Notes: a model not told the origin generated them from the sequence alone. Shown: positions 1-8,607, counted from the stretch's first letter. The stretch is 46,546 nucleotides of DNA from Modicisalibacter radicis (GCF_900961225.1 NZ_CAAHFN010000063.1:1-46546); one strand, 5' to 3'. Made by a program: numbers and translations.

Positions 1-173
1 CGGGCATCTTCCAGTCGAACCTCGGCGGTGGCGGCAACGACGCCTACGCGGGCAACGCGAACCGCGGCGCCCTGGAGGCGGCCTTGCAAGGCAAGGTCCA
101 TGATGAGCTCGAACTCTACGCCGAGCGTGAACGGACTTCGTATCGATCGACGTTGCAAGCGTTTCAGAATTGA
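1..173 (+). CDS. YdcJ/HglS-type 2-oxoadipate dioxygenase/decarboxylase, C-terminal end (partial)
   Basis: Open frame from base 3 to the TGA at 171-173, running in from outside the window; only the last 56 residues are present. The segment begins GIFQSNL and continues with a Gly/Asn-rich stretch, then an ALEAAL...DELELYAE pattern. This matches the C-terminus of E. coli YdcJ (AAGIFQSNLG...FEQALG...DEFQLYQEAEERS) as I remember it. Proteins of this DUF1338/VOC family such as HglS convert 2-oxoadipate to 2-hydroxyglutarate in D-lysine breakdown. The catalytic metal site lies outside the window, so the assignment rests on the tail alone. Confidence 0.75.
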   Translation, partial: GIFQSNLGGGGNDAYAGNANRGALEAALQGKVHDELELYAERERTSYRSTLQAFQN

Positions 174-222
174 GACCAGTGTCCACCAATCTGGGTAAGA
201 TCAGTCGGAACTTTCTCCTTGG

Positions 223-1356
223 TCAGTCGTACGAAACGATCTCGACCCAATTGGCGTTCTTGCCCGTCGGGGCGGTGTCGGCCAGCTCGAGCATGCCGTC
301 CTCGGGATTGATGCGATAAAGGCCGATTTCATCGTCGAGTTGCCCGGTCACGACCATGTACTTTCCCGTGTCATCGATCTGGAAGCCACGTGGCTGGGTT
401 TCCACCTCGGTGCTGCGCAGGTAAGTGAGCTTTCCGGTCTCTGGGTCGGCCTCGAAGGCACTGATGGTGCTGCTGGTGCGCTCGGAGGTGTAGAGATGGC
501 GGCCGTCCGGGGTGATCTGGATGTCGGCGGCCCATATGCGTGGCGTGTCATCGCCTTCCTGGATCATGTCGCGTTTCATGCCCTGGGCCAGGTTTAGCGA
601 ATCCGCTACGCCCTGTACGGTCGACTGACGCGTCAGTGTGCCGGTATCGGAATCGTAGGCATAGATCGTGACGGCGCCCGTGAACTCGCCCAGGGCGTAG
701 ACATGCTGGCCATTGGGCGTGAAGAGGAAATGGCGGGGGCCGGTCTGGTCGGGTGTACTGGCAGCGTCGGGATCGTTGGGGGTTAACTGCCCCGTTTCGG
801 GGTCGAAACGGAACTGAGCGATCTGGTCATCGCCGAGGTTGGAGGCGAACGCGTAACGGTTGTCCGGCGAGGCATGCATGGCGTGCGCATGCTGGCCCGT
901 CTCGACGACCTGCCGGGAATCCTGAACGACACCATCGGCGTCGATGGGGCTGACGCTGACCACATCGCCCACGTAGGCCGCCCCGAACAGGTAAGCGCCG
1001 CTCTGGTCGGTGTCGATATTGGCCATGCTGGCGGGCAATGAACCGCTGCCTTGCCGGGTCAGCTTGCCGCTTTGCGCATCGATGCGGTACGTCACAACCC
1101 GGTAGGGTTCGCTGCGGATCGAGGCATACAGGTGTTGCCGGTCCGGGCTCACCGCCATTGGCATCACCGAATCGCCGGCCTGGGTGGTCGCCAGTGGCGT
1201 CAGCGTGCCGGCGTCGCGGTCGAGGGTGTAACTCGAAATGACGCCGTCATCGGCGTTGGAGACATAAACGTAGGTCGCGGCCTGGGCCGTCAGGCATGCA
1301 CTCAAGATAGCCGTCCCCATGAGCAGGCTGGCTGCCAGCGTGGTTGTTCGTTTCAT
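223..1356 (-). CDS. exported lactonase-family seven-bladed beta-propeller protein
   Basis: The 377-residue product starts with a signal peptide (MKRTTTLAASLL, then a hydrophobic core ending near AQA-A). An upstream in-frame start would add 15 polar residues; the ATG at 1356 is preferred because AAGGAA sits just before it and the signal peptide begins there. An LSAC sequence inside the signal region also fits a lipobox, so it could be a lipoprotein. The body has repeated blade signatures (TYVYVSN, SPDRQHLYAS, TPDGRHLYTSER, DDTGKYMVV), as in the Pgl/YbhE 6-phosphogluconolactonase fold. Export argues against a cytoplasmic pentose-phosphate role; the substrate is unknown. It converges on the ydcJ-like gene with 49 bp between stops. 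Confidence 0.8.
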   Translation of the reverse strand: MKRTTTLAASLLMGTAILSACLTAQAATYVYVSNADDGVISSYTLDRDAGTLTPLATTQAGDSVMPMAVSPDRQHLYASIRSEPYRVVTYRIDAQSGKLTRQGSGSLPASMANIDTDQSGAYLFGAAYVGDVVSVSPIDADGVVQDSRQVVETGQHAHAMHASPDNRYAFASNLGDDQIAQFRFDPETGQLTPNDPDAASTPDQTGPRHFLFTPNGQHVYALGEFTGAVTIYAYDSDTGTLTRQSTVQGVADSLNLAQGMKRDMIQEGDDTPRIWAADIQITPDGRHLYTSERTSSTISAFEADPETGKLTYLRSTEVETQPRGFQIDDTGKYMVVTGQLDDEIGLYRINPEDGMLELADTAPTGKNANWVEIVSYD

Positions 1357-1571
1357 TGGTATTCCTTGTGTATTGTCGTTGTCGGCGGCGGAAGTTGGCA
1401 AACGATGTTCGTTTTCGTTGTTTTTTCATGAAAGTAATACATCATACAAATAAAAATAGAGTGTCCTGACAGTTTCCTCAATGCGACTATCTGTCTATGA
1501 ACCAATGCTCATGACCGTCTGGTCGTGCATGCCCTCTGCGAGCTACGCCAGACGCCTTGCCCATTCCTCCT

Positions 1572-2255
1572 TTGCCGCCACGCCCGGCGGCCAGTCAATT
1601 CACGACCGCATAGAAGGCCTGCCGGCCCGCAATACCCGGCTGGCCCAGCGGTGTTTCTATCAACCAGCCGCTGATTCCGGCAGCTTCGCTATCACCTTGA
1701 TTTCAAAATCGAAGCCATAGAGCCAGGTGACTCCCAAGGCGGTCAGCGTCGGGTGCGGCGCGTTCCCCCAGAACTCCGGCACCACCTTCCAGGCCGTCTC
1801 GAATGTCGATTGGGGATCGACCATGAACACGGTGACATCGACCACGTCGTCGAAGGTGCATCCGGCTGCTTTCAGGATCGCCATCAGATTGTTGAAGGCA
1901 AGTCTGACCTGCGCCTCCAGGTCCGGCTCGGGGGAGCCGTCTTCCCGACTACCCACCTGGCCCGAGACGAACAGGAACCCATTGGAGCGAATCGCCGGTG
2001 AATAGCGGTTCCGCTCGTAGAGCGCCTGGCGCCCGGCCGGGAAAACGACGTCACGCTTGGTCATGGTCTTGTCTCCATCAGCGGGCCGAAGCGACCCGTG
2101 TCAACGATGGTGATAATTTAAGAGCGGCGGGGGCGCGGATAAACGAGCAAGCCTGGCCATCACTGTTTGCAGATCACGAACAATCACGAAGAACCCTGGG
2201 TAACTATTTAGGGAAGCCATGGACCGTTTCGATGCAATGCAGGCGTTTACGCGGG
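1572..2255. repeat. direct repeat copy 1 (ridA block)
   Basis: About 684 bp that recurs at 5927-6611 in the same orientation with roughly 95% identity over ridA. It contains a short TPR-gene-like remnant at its left end, a complete ridA, the ridA/lysR intergenic region and the first 12 codons of lysR. Similarity stops abruptly at 2255 inside lysR. The two copies enclose 2256-5926. Confidence 0.85.
1660..2064 (-). CDS. RidA/YjgF/YER057c family enamine/imine deaminase, copy 1
   Basis: 134 residues with the RidA pattern: SPAIRSNGFLFVSGQVG near the start, a central DDVVDVTVFM strand/helix, and a C-terminal PHPTLTALGV region. RidA enzymes hydrolyse reactive enamine/imine intermediates from PLP enzymes, but subgroups differ; the catalytic Arg of archetypal RidA is not obvious here, so it may belong to a Rid2-7-like subgroup. 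GGAGACAAG precedes the ATG. It is nearly identical to the protein at 6016-6420, differing at about six positions. Its divergent regulator is reduced to a stub at 2219-2263, so this copy has lost its own LysR. Confidence 0.88.
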   Translation of the reverse strand: MTKRDVVFPAGRQALYERNRYSPAIRSNGFLFVSGQVGSREDGSPEPDLEAQVRLAFNNLMAILKAAGCTFDDVVDVTVFMVDPQSTFETAWKVVPEFWGNAPHPTLTALGVTWLYGFDFEIKVIAKLPESAAG

Positions 2256-2263
2256 GTAAATGA
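2219..2263 (+). pseudogene. lysR stub (truncated duplicate of the gene at 6575)
   Basis: Begins MDRFDAMQAFTRG, matching the first 12 codons of the LysR at 6575 (MDRFDAMRAFARV), then reads GGT AAA TGA and loses all similarity. The upstream intergenic sequence is conserved with the intact copy. The stub marks the right end of direct repeat 1. Confidence 0.8.
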
Positions 2264-2366
2264 GCATTGTGATCGGACTCGCGCCCGAGTCGATTTTTAA
2301 CGCCGTATGGGTGAGCTCAGGTATTTTTCAGACAAAGCGTCGTGTTCGAGCGCTTCGCGGTCAGCG

Positions 2367-2657
2367 TTATGAGGTCCCTTCGAGAATGACATAGGTGCCA
2401 GTCGCTGCCCCAGCGCGGAGCGCTTTGGCCGTCTGGTATTCGGGGCTCTCATAGAAACGCTTGGCCTCGGCGAACGAATCAAACTCAAAGACGACATGCC
2501 GTCCGTGGGATTCGCCTTCAAGGTTTTCATACCGTCCCGACGATGCAATCAACTTCGGGCTAAAATTTTTCATTGCGTCGCCTGCAGCTTTTGCATAGGC
2601 GGCGTAAGCAGTTGCATCCGAGATACTGACGTGTGCGATCAGATAACCTTTTGGCAT
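2367..2657 (-). CDS. DUF1330 domain protein
   Basis: 96 residues, typical of the small DUF1330 ferredoxin-like (dimeric alpha/beta barrel) family: MPKGYLIAHVSISD at the start, then AYAAYAKAA, GGRYE-like SGRYENLEGE, VFEFDSFAEAKRFYESPEYQTAKALR and VILEG at the end. No biochemical role is established for the family. AAGAGAGAGA lies upstream of the ATG. It is the first gene of the island between the two ridA repeats and is on the same strand as the aldo/keto reductase and flavodoxin genes. Confidence 0.88.
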   Translation of the reverse strand: MPKGYLIAHVSISDATAYAAYAKAAGDAMKNFSPKLIASSGRYENLEGESHGRHVVFEFDSFAEAKRFYESPEYQTAKALRAGAATGTYVILEGTS

Positions 2658-2752
2658 ATCTATCTCTCTCTTGTAGTGGGCGCATTCAATTCAACTCGGG
2701 GCGGGTGCTTACAACCGCCCACGCCGAAAGTATTGGTATGTAGTAGCCGGTT

Positions 2753-3808
2753 CTAATTCGATGCGACGGGCCTGAAAGGTAGGGGGAACCTGCTCGCGTC
2801 CTGATGATCGATCATCCAGCCGGGATAGCAGGGAGGCAGAGCACTCACGGCTTCAAGACGCGTAAGCTCCTCCTCGGTAAGAAAGACATCTACCGCGCCG
2901 AGATTATCTTCGAGCTGTTCGACCCGTTTAGCGCCGATAATTACGCTCGTTACATGCGGCTTGGCAAGTAACCAGGCGAGCGCGATCCGGGCGACCGAGA
3001 CACCGCGTGCGTCGGCTATGGCGCGCATCTCTGCAACGCATGGCCAGGCTCGATCAAGATCGACCGGCGGAAAGTCGAAATGGCGGCGCCGCGAATCTTC
3101 TGCGGTTAGCGCCCCGGGACCAAACTTCCCGGAGAGCAATCCGCCGGCGAGGGGCGACCAGACGAGCAAGCCCATCCGCTCCTCGGTAACGAGTGGTACC
3201 AGTTCGCGCTCTACGTCACGTCCGGCGATCGAATAGTAGGCCTGTAGCGTCTCGAAGCGCGTGGCGTGAAGCGCTGAACTCAGCCCGAGCGCTTTGCCGA
3301 TCTTGCCTGCGCGCCAATTCGAGACGCCGACATAACGGACTAGACCTTGCCGCGTGAGATCGTCGAGGGCACGCAGCGTTTCTTCGATCGGCGTGACAGG
3401 ATCGCTGGAGTGTATCTGATAAAGGTCAATATGATCGACTTGTAGCCGTTCCAGGCTTCTCTGCACAGAATCCATGATATGACCGCGCGACGCCCCCTGA
3501 TCGTTGGGTTTCGGGCCCATCACGCCGGCTGTCTTTGTAGCCAGCACTATCTCGCTGCGTGGTACTCCGAGGTCTCTCAGCGCCTGTCCGACGACGCGTT
3601 CAGACTGGCCAAAGGAATAAATATCGGCGGTGTCGATGAAATTGATTCCGTCAGCAAGCGCGCGGGCGATCAGTTGGTTCGCCTCGTCCTGACCGAGTGC
3701 GCCGATCGCCGTCCACATGCCGGCGTCAGCATTGCCGCCCAGCGTCATCGTGCCGAGGCACAGCTCGGAGACATACAGGCCGGTGCGGCCAAGTTGCTTG
3801 TATTTCAT
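2753..3808 (-). CDS. aldo/keto reductase
   Basis: 351 residues with the full AKR catalytic tetrad visible: Asp59 and Tyr64 (in GINFIDTADIYSFG), Lys92 (ATKTAG) and His133 (LYQIHSSD). The NADPH-binding C-terminal region contains SVIIGAKRVEQLEDNL. The length suits the bacterial YajO/IolS-like group, which reduces aldehydes and ketones with NADPH; the substrate cannot be read from sequence. AAGGGAG precedes the ATG. The flavodoxin-fold gene lies 72 bp upstream on the same strand, so the two may be co-transcribed under the divergent LysR at 4590. Confidence 0.92.
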   Translation of the reverse strand: MKYKQLGRTGLYVSELCLGTMTLGGNADAGMWTAIGALGQDEANQLIARALADGINFIDTADIYSFGQSERVVGQALRDLGVPRSEIVLATKTAGVMGPKPNDQGASRGHIMDSVQRSLERLQVDHIDLYQIHSSDPVTPIEETLRALDDLTRQGLVRYVGVSNWRAGKIGKALGLSSALHATRFETLQAYYSIAGRDVERELVPLVTEERMGLLVWSPLAGGLLSGKFGPGALTAEDSRRRHFDFPPVDLDRAWPCVAEMRAIADARGVSVARIALAWLLAKPHVTSVIIGAKRVEQLEDNLGAVDVFLTEEELTRLEAVSALPPCYPGWMIDHQDASRFPLPFRPVASN

Positions 3809-3880
3809 GGCAACTCCCTTCGAGATTGGCTGGATAAAATGCGGCGGCGTCCAGTCTGTCGTGCCTCGCGCGCGAGGACT

Positions 3881-4471
3881 TCAGCTGCTTTGAGATTTTC
3901 CGGACCGAAACTGTCCGGCGATCATTGCGACGCGTGCGCCATAGCGGCGTGCCGTCTCGAGGTCCCCTGGCGACATCTCTTCAGGCGACGCATCGGCAGG
4001 TGTCTGCGCCATCGGCGCGATATAGGAGCCCATGCGATTCAGGTCGTCACGCCTTGAGGCTTTCACGTTCGCAGGCTTGATATCCATGCTGACCCAGATG
4101 CCGCCGTGCTGCCCAGCCAACAGGAAGAAGTATTCGAGCGTATTGAGCTTGTCGCCGTTGAGACTCGCGCTATTGGTAAAGCCGCCAAAGAGCTTGTTTT
4201 GCCATCCACCTTCGAACCAGATCTTCGAGGATGCGTCCGCGAACTTCTTGAACTGCCAGCTAGGGCCGCCCATGTAGGTCGGCGAGCCGAACAGGATCGC
4301 ATCCGCGCCGGAAAGCGTTTTCCATGCATCCTCGGCAAGGTTTCCCTCGGTGTCGATTGCGACGAGTACGGCGCCGGCGCCTTCGGCGATGGCTGTTGCC
4401 ATACGCTCGGTATGCCCATAGCCAGAGTGGTAGACGACGACCGTTCTAACCGGTGTGGTGTGTTGAGTCAT
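3881..4471 (-). CDS. flavodoxin-fold NAD(P)H-dependent oxidoreductase (WrbA-like)
   Basis: 196 residues. The N-terminal VVVYHSGYGHTERMA is the FMN phosphate-binding loop of the flavodoxin/WrbA superfamily. GADAILFGSPTYMGGPSWQFKKFADA and KLFGGFTNSAS follow the WrbA pattern, where the loops contact the flavin ring. Such proteins reduce quinones or other electrophiles. AAGGGAGC precedes the ATG. It is transcribed away from the LysR at 4590 with 118 bp between, the usual arrangement for a LysR target, and is followed by the aldo/keto reductase. Confidence 0.88.
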   Translation of the reverse strand: MTQHTTPVRTVVVYHSGYGHTERMATAIAEGAGAVLVAIDTEGNLAEDAWKTLSGADAILFGSPTYMGGPSWQFKKFADASSKIWFEGGWQNKLFGGFTNSASLNGDKLNTLEYFFLLAGQHGGIWVSMDIKPANVKASRRDDLNRMGSYIAPMAQTPADASPEEMSPGDLETARRYGARVAMIAGQFRSGKSQSS

Positions 4472-4589
4472 GGTTGCTCCCTTGCGTTCAAATTGTCCGC
4501 TGTGGACGACATGGAAAGCTAGTCTATTGAGTCATAAACGAGTTATAAATGACGGAAAATAGAACGCTCTGTTACTCTTAAGGTGAACA

Positions 4590-5495
4590 ATGAAAAACCT
4601 TGACGCACTTTTGATTTTTGCTCGTGTCGCTGAAATGACGAGCTTCACGCGTGCGGCCGAAAGCCTGGGTATCCAGAAGGGACGTGTCTCTACGGTGATC
4701 CGTGGACTTGAGCGAGATGTGGGTGCCACCCTCCTGCATCGGACCACGCGGAGTGTGCAGCTTACGGAAGATGGACGTGCCTTTTATTCACGCGCACGCG
4801 ACCTGCTGGCCGAAGTACAAGAATTGCAATCAATGTTCGTGGATAACGGCGCACCACTACAGGGGAGATTGCGCGTCGGCATGCCGACCGAGTTGGCACA
4901 AAGCGTCGTGGTTCCCGCACTACCACAACTGATGACGGCGCATCCAGAGTTGGAACTGGAACTGTCCAGCACCGATCGGCATGTCGATCTCGTCCAAGAA
5001 GGGTTCGATTGCGTGATCCGTCTGGGTCCGATCGTCGACGAGACGCTGATTGCCCGACCGCTTGGCAAGCTGCGCATGATAAATGCTGCGAGCCCGAGCT
5101 ATCTGGCACGGTACGGCATACCGCACACGCTCGATGACCTGCACAGCCAAGGGCACCAGATGGTTCACTACACGCAAACACTCGGCGCCAAGCTTGCCGG
5201 ATGGGAATATCCAGACGGCGACGGCTATGCGTCGCTTCCGCTGCCAGGCGTGATGCAAGTCAACAGTGTGCAGACCTATCATGCAGCCGGACTTGCGGGC
5301 ATTGGATTGATTCAGGCGGGATATTCGGCGCTCGCACATCACATCGAAAGTGGCGCGCTAGTGGAGATTCTGCCCGACCTACGTCCTGAACCTCTCGCCG
5401 CGTCGCTTGTCGTGGCCCATCGGCGTAACCTGTCGCAACGCGTCCGGGCCTTCATGAATTGGATCGAGAGGGTATTGGAGCCCTATTTTGATTAA
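4590..5495 (+). CDS. LysR family regulator of the redox island
   Basis: 301 residues. The winged HTH spans about residues 3-60 (ARVAEMTSFTRAAESLGIQK, then LLHRTTRSVQLTEDG). The remainder is a type 2 periplasmic-binding-like effector domain (GRLRVGMPTELAQSVVVPAL, DCVIRLG). It belongs to the CrgA/AaeR-like LysR subgroup. Divergent orientation from the flavodoxin and aldo/keto reductase genes implies it controls them; the effector is unknown. A strong hairpin follows the gene at 5568-5609. Confidence 0.92.
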   Translation: MKNLDALLIFARVAEMTSFTRAAESLGIQKGRVSTVIRGLERDVGATLLHRTTRSVQLTEDGRAFYSRARDLLAEVQELQSMFVDNGAPLQGRLRVGMPTELAQSVVVPALPQLMTAHPELELELSSTDRHVDLVQEGFDCVIRLGPIVDETLIARPLGKLRMINAASPSYLARYGIPHTLDDLHSQGHQMVHYTQTLGAKLAGWEYPDGDGYASLPLPGVMQVNSVQTYHAAGLAGIGLIQAGYSALAHHIESGALVEILPDLRPEPLAASLVVAHRRNLSQRVRAFMNWIERVLEPYFD

Positions 5496-5567
5496 CCGCT
5501 AGGTATATAGTGGTTCAAAGGGGCAACAGACAACTGTTCAGGTATCTCGCTGGATTTCATCGCCCGT

Positions 5568-5609
5568 AAACCGAAAAATGCTCACTCATGGTGAGTGATT
5601 TTCCGGTTT
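5568..5609. terminator. hairpin downstream of lysR
   Basis: Nested inverted repeat: outer arms AAACCG/CGGTTT, A- and T-rich middle, inner arms TCACTC/GAGTGA around ATGGT. It lies 72 bp after the lysR stop. There is no long T-run after it, so terminator function is inferred from the fold and position. From 5610 to about 5866 I see no gene. Confidence 0.5.
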
Positions 5610-5866
5610 CATAAACCCGGCCAAGGTACGGGTGCGCGTACCGAGGCAAGCGCATCATTGAACCAGCCATTGCAGATCAGTCGGCAAATGACCATGATCG
5701 ATCTTGGCACGCATCGAGCGACGGAACTCGAATCGGGTCATCGGAGACTTTCGGGCCAAGGGTTGTTTCCAGACCTGCGCTGCGGGGAGCATCTGCTACC
5801 AACACTTAGGTGGTGTTTAATTTACCTTTGGTCGGAGTAACGGCCATTCCTCAGGAAACTCGGGTG

Positions 5867-5970
5867 CTGGGGCTGTGCAGCTTGAACGCCAGGCCTCCGT
5901 TGGCCAGGCCTTCGGCCAGGTCGCGATTGCCGCCACGCCCGGCGCCCAGCTAATTCACGACCGCGTAGAA
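5867..5970 (-). pseudogene. TPR-gene remnant with internal deletion
   Basis: Bases 5867-5930 match the 3' part of the TPR gene at 19456-19518 (GGGGCTGTGC, GAACGCCAGGC, TTGGCCAGGCC). Bases 5936-5970 match about 19765-19800 of the same gene (CGGCGCCCAG...CACGACCGCGT). The intervening ~250 bp are missing, so this is a deleted fragment. The second half is also part of the ridA repeat at its left end. Confidence 0.65.
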
Positions 5971-6611
5971 GGCCAGCCAAACCGCACTATCCGGCTGGGC
6001 CCAACGGTGTTTCTATCAGCCAGCCGCTGATTCCGGCAGCTTCGCTATCACCTTGATTTCAAAATCGAAGCCATAGAGCCAGGTGACGCCGACGGCGGTC
6101 AGCGTCGGGTGCGGCGCGTTCCCCCAAAATTCGGATACTACGCTCCAGGCCGTCTCGAATGTCGATTGGGGATCGACCATGAACACGGTGACATCGACCA
6201 CGTCGTCGAAGGTGCATCCGGCTGCTTTCAGGATCGCCATCAGATTGTCGAAGGCGAGCCGGACTTGTTCCTCCAGGTCCGGCTCGGGGGAGCCGTCTTC
6301 CCGGCTACCCACCTGGCCCGAGACGAACAGGAACCCATTGGAGCGAATCGCCGGTGAATAGCGGTTCCGCTCGTAGAGCGCCTGGCGCCCGGCCGGGAAA
6401 ACGACGTCACGCTTGGTCATGGTCTTGTCTCCATCAGCGGGCAGAAGCGACCCGTGTCAACGATGGTGCTAATTTAGGAGCGGCGGGGGCGCGGATAAAC
6501 GAGCAAGCCTGGCCATCACTGTTTGCAGATCACGAACAATCACGAAGAGCCCTGGGTAACTATTTAGGGAAGCCATGGACCGTTTCGATGCAATGCGGGC
6601 GTTTGCGCGGG
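5927..6611. repeat. direct repeat copy 2 (ridA block)
   Basis: Partner of 1572-2255 in the same orientation. This copy runs into an intact lysR, so it is probably the parental one. Coordinates differ from copy 1 by 4355-4356 bp with only about one indel across the whole repeat. Confidence 0.85.
6016..6420 (-). CDS. RidA/YjgF family protein, copy 2
   Basis: 134 residues, near-identical to the product of 1660-2064. Differences are conservative or surface-like (LEAQ/LEEQ, FNN/FDN, KVVPEF/SVVSEF, LTALGV/LTAVGV), which suggests a recent duplication with both copies still under selection. The same GGAGACAAG ribosome-binding site precedes the ATG. It is transcribed divergently from an intact LysR 154 bp away, its likely regulator. 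Confidence 0.9.
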   Translation of the reverse strand: MTKRDVVFPAGRQALYERNRYSPAIRSNGFLFVSGQVGSREDGSPEPDLEEQVRLAFDNLMAILKAAGCTFDDVVDVTVFMVDPQSTFETAWSVVSEFWGNAPHPTLTAVGVTWLYGFDFEIKVIAKLPESAAG

Positions 6612-7495
6612 TGGTGGAAACCGGCAGCTTCACCAAGGCCGCCGACACCCTTCACATGAGCAAGACCAGCGTCACGCAGCTCGTGCAGCAGCTGGAGGCA
6701 CGCTTGCGCGTTCGCCTGCTGAACCGCACCACGCGCAAGGTCAACGTGACCGCCGACGGCGCCGCCTACTATGAGCGGGTGCTAGGCTTGCTGGCTGACC
6801 TGGACGATGCCGAGACCAGCCTGTCCGTCGGCTCGAGCGTACCCAGGGGGCGGTTGCGGGTGGACGTTCCCAGCCCGCTGGCCCGCATGATTCTTGTACC
6901 GGCGCTACCTGCCTTCCATGCCCGCTACCCGGAAATCCAGTTGGACATGGGCGTCAGCGATCGCATGGTGGACATCATCGACGAGAAGGTGGATTGCGTG
7001 GTGCGCGGTGGCGAGCTGACCGATCAATCGCTGATGGCGCGGCGCATCGGCGACCTGCGGCTGGGGGTCTATGCAGCGCCCAGCTACCTGGAACGCGCCG
7101 GTTCGCCCGCGCATCCTGGCGAGCTGGAAAATACCCATCACCGCGTCGTGGGCTTCCTGGGGTCCCGTCTCGGCAAGCCCTTCGCCATGCATCGCGATCA
7201 GGAGAGCATCAAGGTGCAGGGCCGCTACGTCCTGTCGACGGACGATGGCAACAGCTATCTCGCGGCGGGCCTGGCCGGCCTGGGCGTCCTGTGGCTGCCG
7301 GACTACATGGCCAGGGACCATCTCGCCTCGGGGGAGCTGGTGGCCCTTTTCGAGGATTGGCGGCTCGACCCGATGCCGCTGTACTTGGCGTTTCCGCCGA
7401 ATCGGCATGTCAGCGCGAAGCTGCGCGTATTCATCGACTGGATCGCCGAGCTCATGGCGCGGCATGCACCCGTCATCCATCCACCTCTCTCGTGA
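6575..7495 (+). CDS. LysR family regulator, divergent to ridA copy 2
   Basis: 306 residues. N-terminal HTH (FARVVETGSFTKAADTLHMSKTSV in two pieces, then LLNRTTRKVNVTADG) and a LysR effector domain (RGRLRVDVPSPLARMILVPAL, DCVVRGG, YLAAGLAGLGV). The start is fixed by conservation of the first 12 codons in the truncated copy at 2219. It could control both ridA copies, since the intergenic region is duplicated along with ridA. Confidence 0.92.
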   Translation: MDRFDAMRAFARVVETGSFTKAADTLHMSKTSVTQLVQQLEARLRVRLLNRTTRKVNVTADGAAYYERVLGLLADLDDAETSLSVGSSVPRGRLRVDVPSPLARMILVPALPAFHARYPEIQLDMGVSDRMVDIIDEKVDCVVRGGELTDQSLMARRIGDLRLGVYAAPSYLERAGSPAHPGELENTHHRVVGFLGSRLGKPFAMHRDQESIKVQGRYVLSTDDGNSYLAAGLAGLGVLWLPDYMARDHLASGELVALFEDWRLDPMPLYLAFPPNRHVSAKLRVFIDWIAELMARHAPVIHPPLS

Positions 7496-7622
7496 CGGGC
7501 CCGGCTGCCGGTTCGGTGTCGAAGTCGAGCCTGCCGGATTCGTCGGAGAGGGCGTGCTATGGTCGCTCGTACCGAAGTCAATGCAGGGGCTTAGACAGCA
7601 GTCTAACGGGGGTAACGCCGCC

Positions 7623-7757
7623 ATGAGCGCTTGTGGCGTGGCACGTTCCTATCGGTGGTTACTGCATGCCTTGGCATCGGATCAGATGAAAATGTTGCAC
7701 ATTGCTCGAAAATGGGCGAAACTCCTGAAACGACTCAGCCCTGCACGCAGTGATTAA
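7623..7757 (+). CDS. possible 44-residue basic small ORF
   Basis: ATG at 7623, TAA at 7755-7757. The product is rich in Arg, Lys and Leu, with an amphipathic stretch (MLHIARKWAKLLKRLS). A GGGGGTAA sequence lies about 9 bases upstream and a perfect hairpin follows at 7777-7806, which would make a complete mini transcription unit. I recognise no family and coding status is uncertain. The rest of the 330-bp gap 7496-7825 shows no other gene. Confidence 0.3.
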   Translation: MSACGVARSYRWLLHALASDQMKMLHIARKWAKLLKRLSPARSD

Positions 7758-7776
7758 GTTCGCTGGCAGTCAGGGC

Positions 7777-7806
7777 GAAGAAACCGGCCCCCGTGCCGGT
7801 TTCTTC
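7777..7806 (+). terminator. 12-bp perfect-stem hairpin before the NYN gene
   Basis: Arms GAAGAAACCGGC and GCCGGTTTCTTC enclose a 6-base loop. The right arm contains TTTCTTC, resembling an intrinsic terminator whose U-tract is part of the stem. It ends only 19 bp before the GTG of the NYN gene, so it either ends an upstream transcript or sits in the leader of the NYN mRNA. Confidence 0.6.
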
Positions 7807-7825
7807 GTGTCTGAGGATCTCACTC

Positions 7826-8518
7826 GTGAAGACAGCCTTCTTTGTCGACGGCTACAACATGTTCTATGGGCTACTGGCAGGCACGCCGTACAAGTGGCTT
7901 GATCTTTCGTCCTTGCTCGAAGCTATTGCCCACGAGAACGACCCTCGCAGCCAAACTGACGAGATCCATTACTTCACATCCCCCGTTCAGCCAGTACTGG
8001 CCTCCCGCGGTCAGCAATCCAAACAGGCCCAAGATACTTATGTTCGGGCTCTCAAGGCTCGCGGCGTCATAGTGCACTGGGGCCGCCATCGCCTAGATCA
8101 CCGGAAGGCCCCACGCTTTGTCTCCAGGGATGTACCGGCCTCGAGGCAAGATCAAGTCGACATTTGGAACCTCGAGGAGAAGGAAACCGACGTACGGATA
8201 GGCATTGCGATGTACCGGCTTGCAGCCAAGCAGTTCTGGGGAAGCTCACCAGAAGATCGAATCCAGCAGGTCGTACTGGTGTCAGGAGATACGGATATGA
8301 CTCCTGCTTTAGAGGCGATCCGAGCCGACTTCCCACATCTACGAGTCGGCATCATTCTCCCCCACCGAAAGGGGATTGAGCGTACGCCCCCAGGTTCGTT
8401 GAAGAAGCAAGCCCACTGGATGCGCCGCTATATCTCAAACGAAGAGCTTGAGACCCACCAACTCTCTAATCGTGTTCATACACGAAAGAAGCCGGCTGAT
8501 AAACCTGATTACTGGTAG
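7826..8518 (+). CDS. NYN domain (PIN-like) putative ribonuclease
   Basis: 230 residues from a GTG preceded by GAGGAT at 8-base spacing; an earlier in-frame GTG at 7793 lies inside the hairpin and is unlikely. The N-terminal KTAFFVDGYNMFYG carries the first acidic residue and Asn of the NYN fold. DVRIGIAMYRLA and VVLVSGDTDMTPALEAI supply the other acidic metal-binding positions. The C-terminus is basic. NYN proteins are PIN-like metal-dependent RNases; some act in RNA turnover and others in phage defence or toxin systems. No antitoxin or partner is adjacent, so its role is open. The next gene is convergent. Confidence 0.85.
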   Translation: MKTAFFVDGYNMFYGLLAGTPYKWLDLSSLLEAIAHENDPRSQTDEIHYFTSPVQPVLASRGQQSKQAQDTYVRALKARGVIVHWGRHRLDHRKAPRFVSRDVPASRQDQVDIWNLEEKETDVRIGIAMYRLAAKQFWGSSPEDRIQQVVLVSGDTDMTPALEAIRADFPHLRVGIILPHRKGIERTPPGSLKKQAHWMRRYISNEELETHQLSNRVHTRKKPADKPDYW

Positions 8519-8607
8519 CTTCTGACTGAATGCCTTCTTATGAAGCGGGGTAAGCATAGTCTGTAAACATTTTGGAGTGCTAATCGACGTGAAGTCCCGG
8601 CCGTGTC

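Noticed and set aside
1481..1720. 79-codon plus-strand ORF before ridA copy 1
   Set aside because: Overlaps the 3' end of ridA and the TPR remnant; no ribosome-binding site or family signal.
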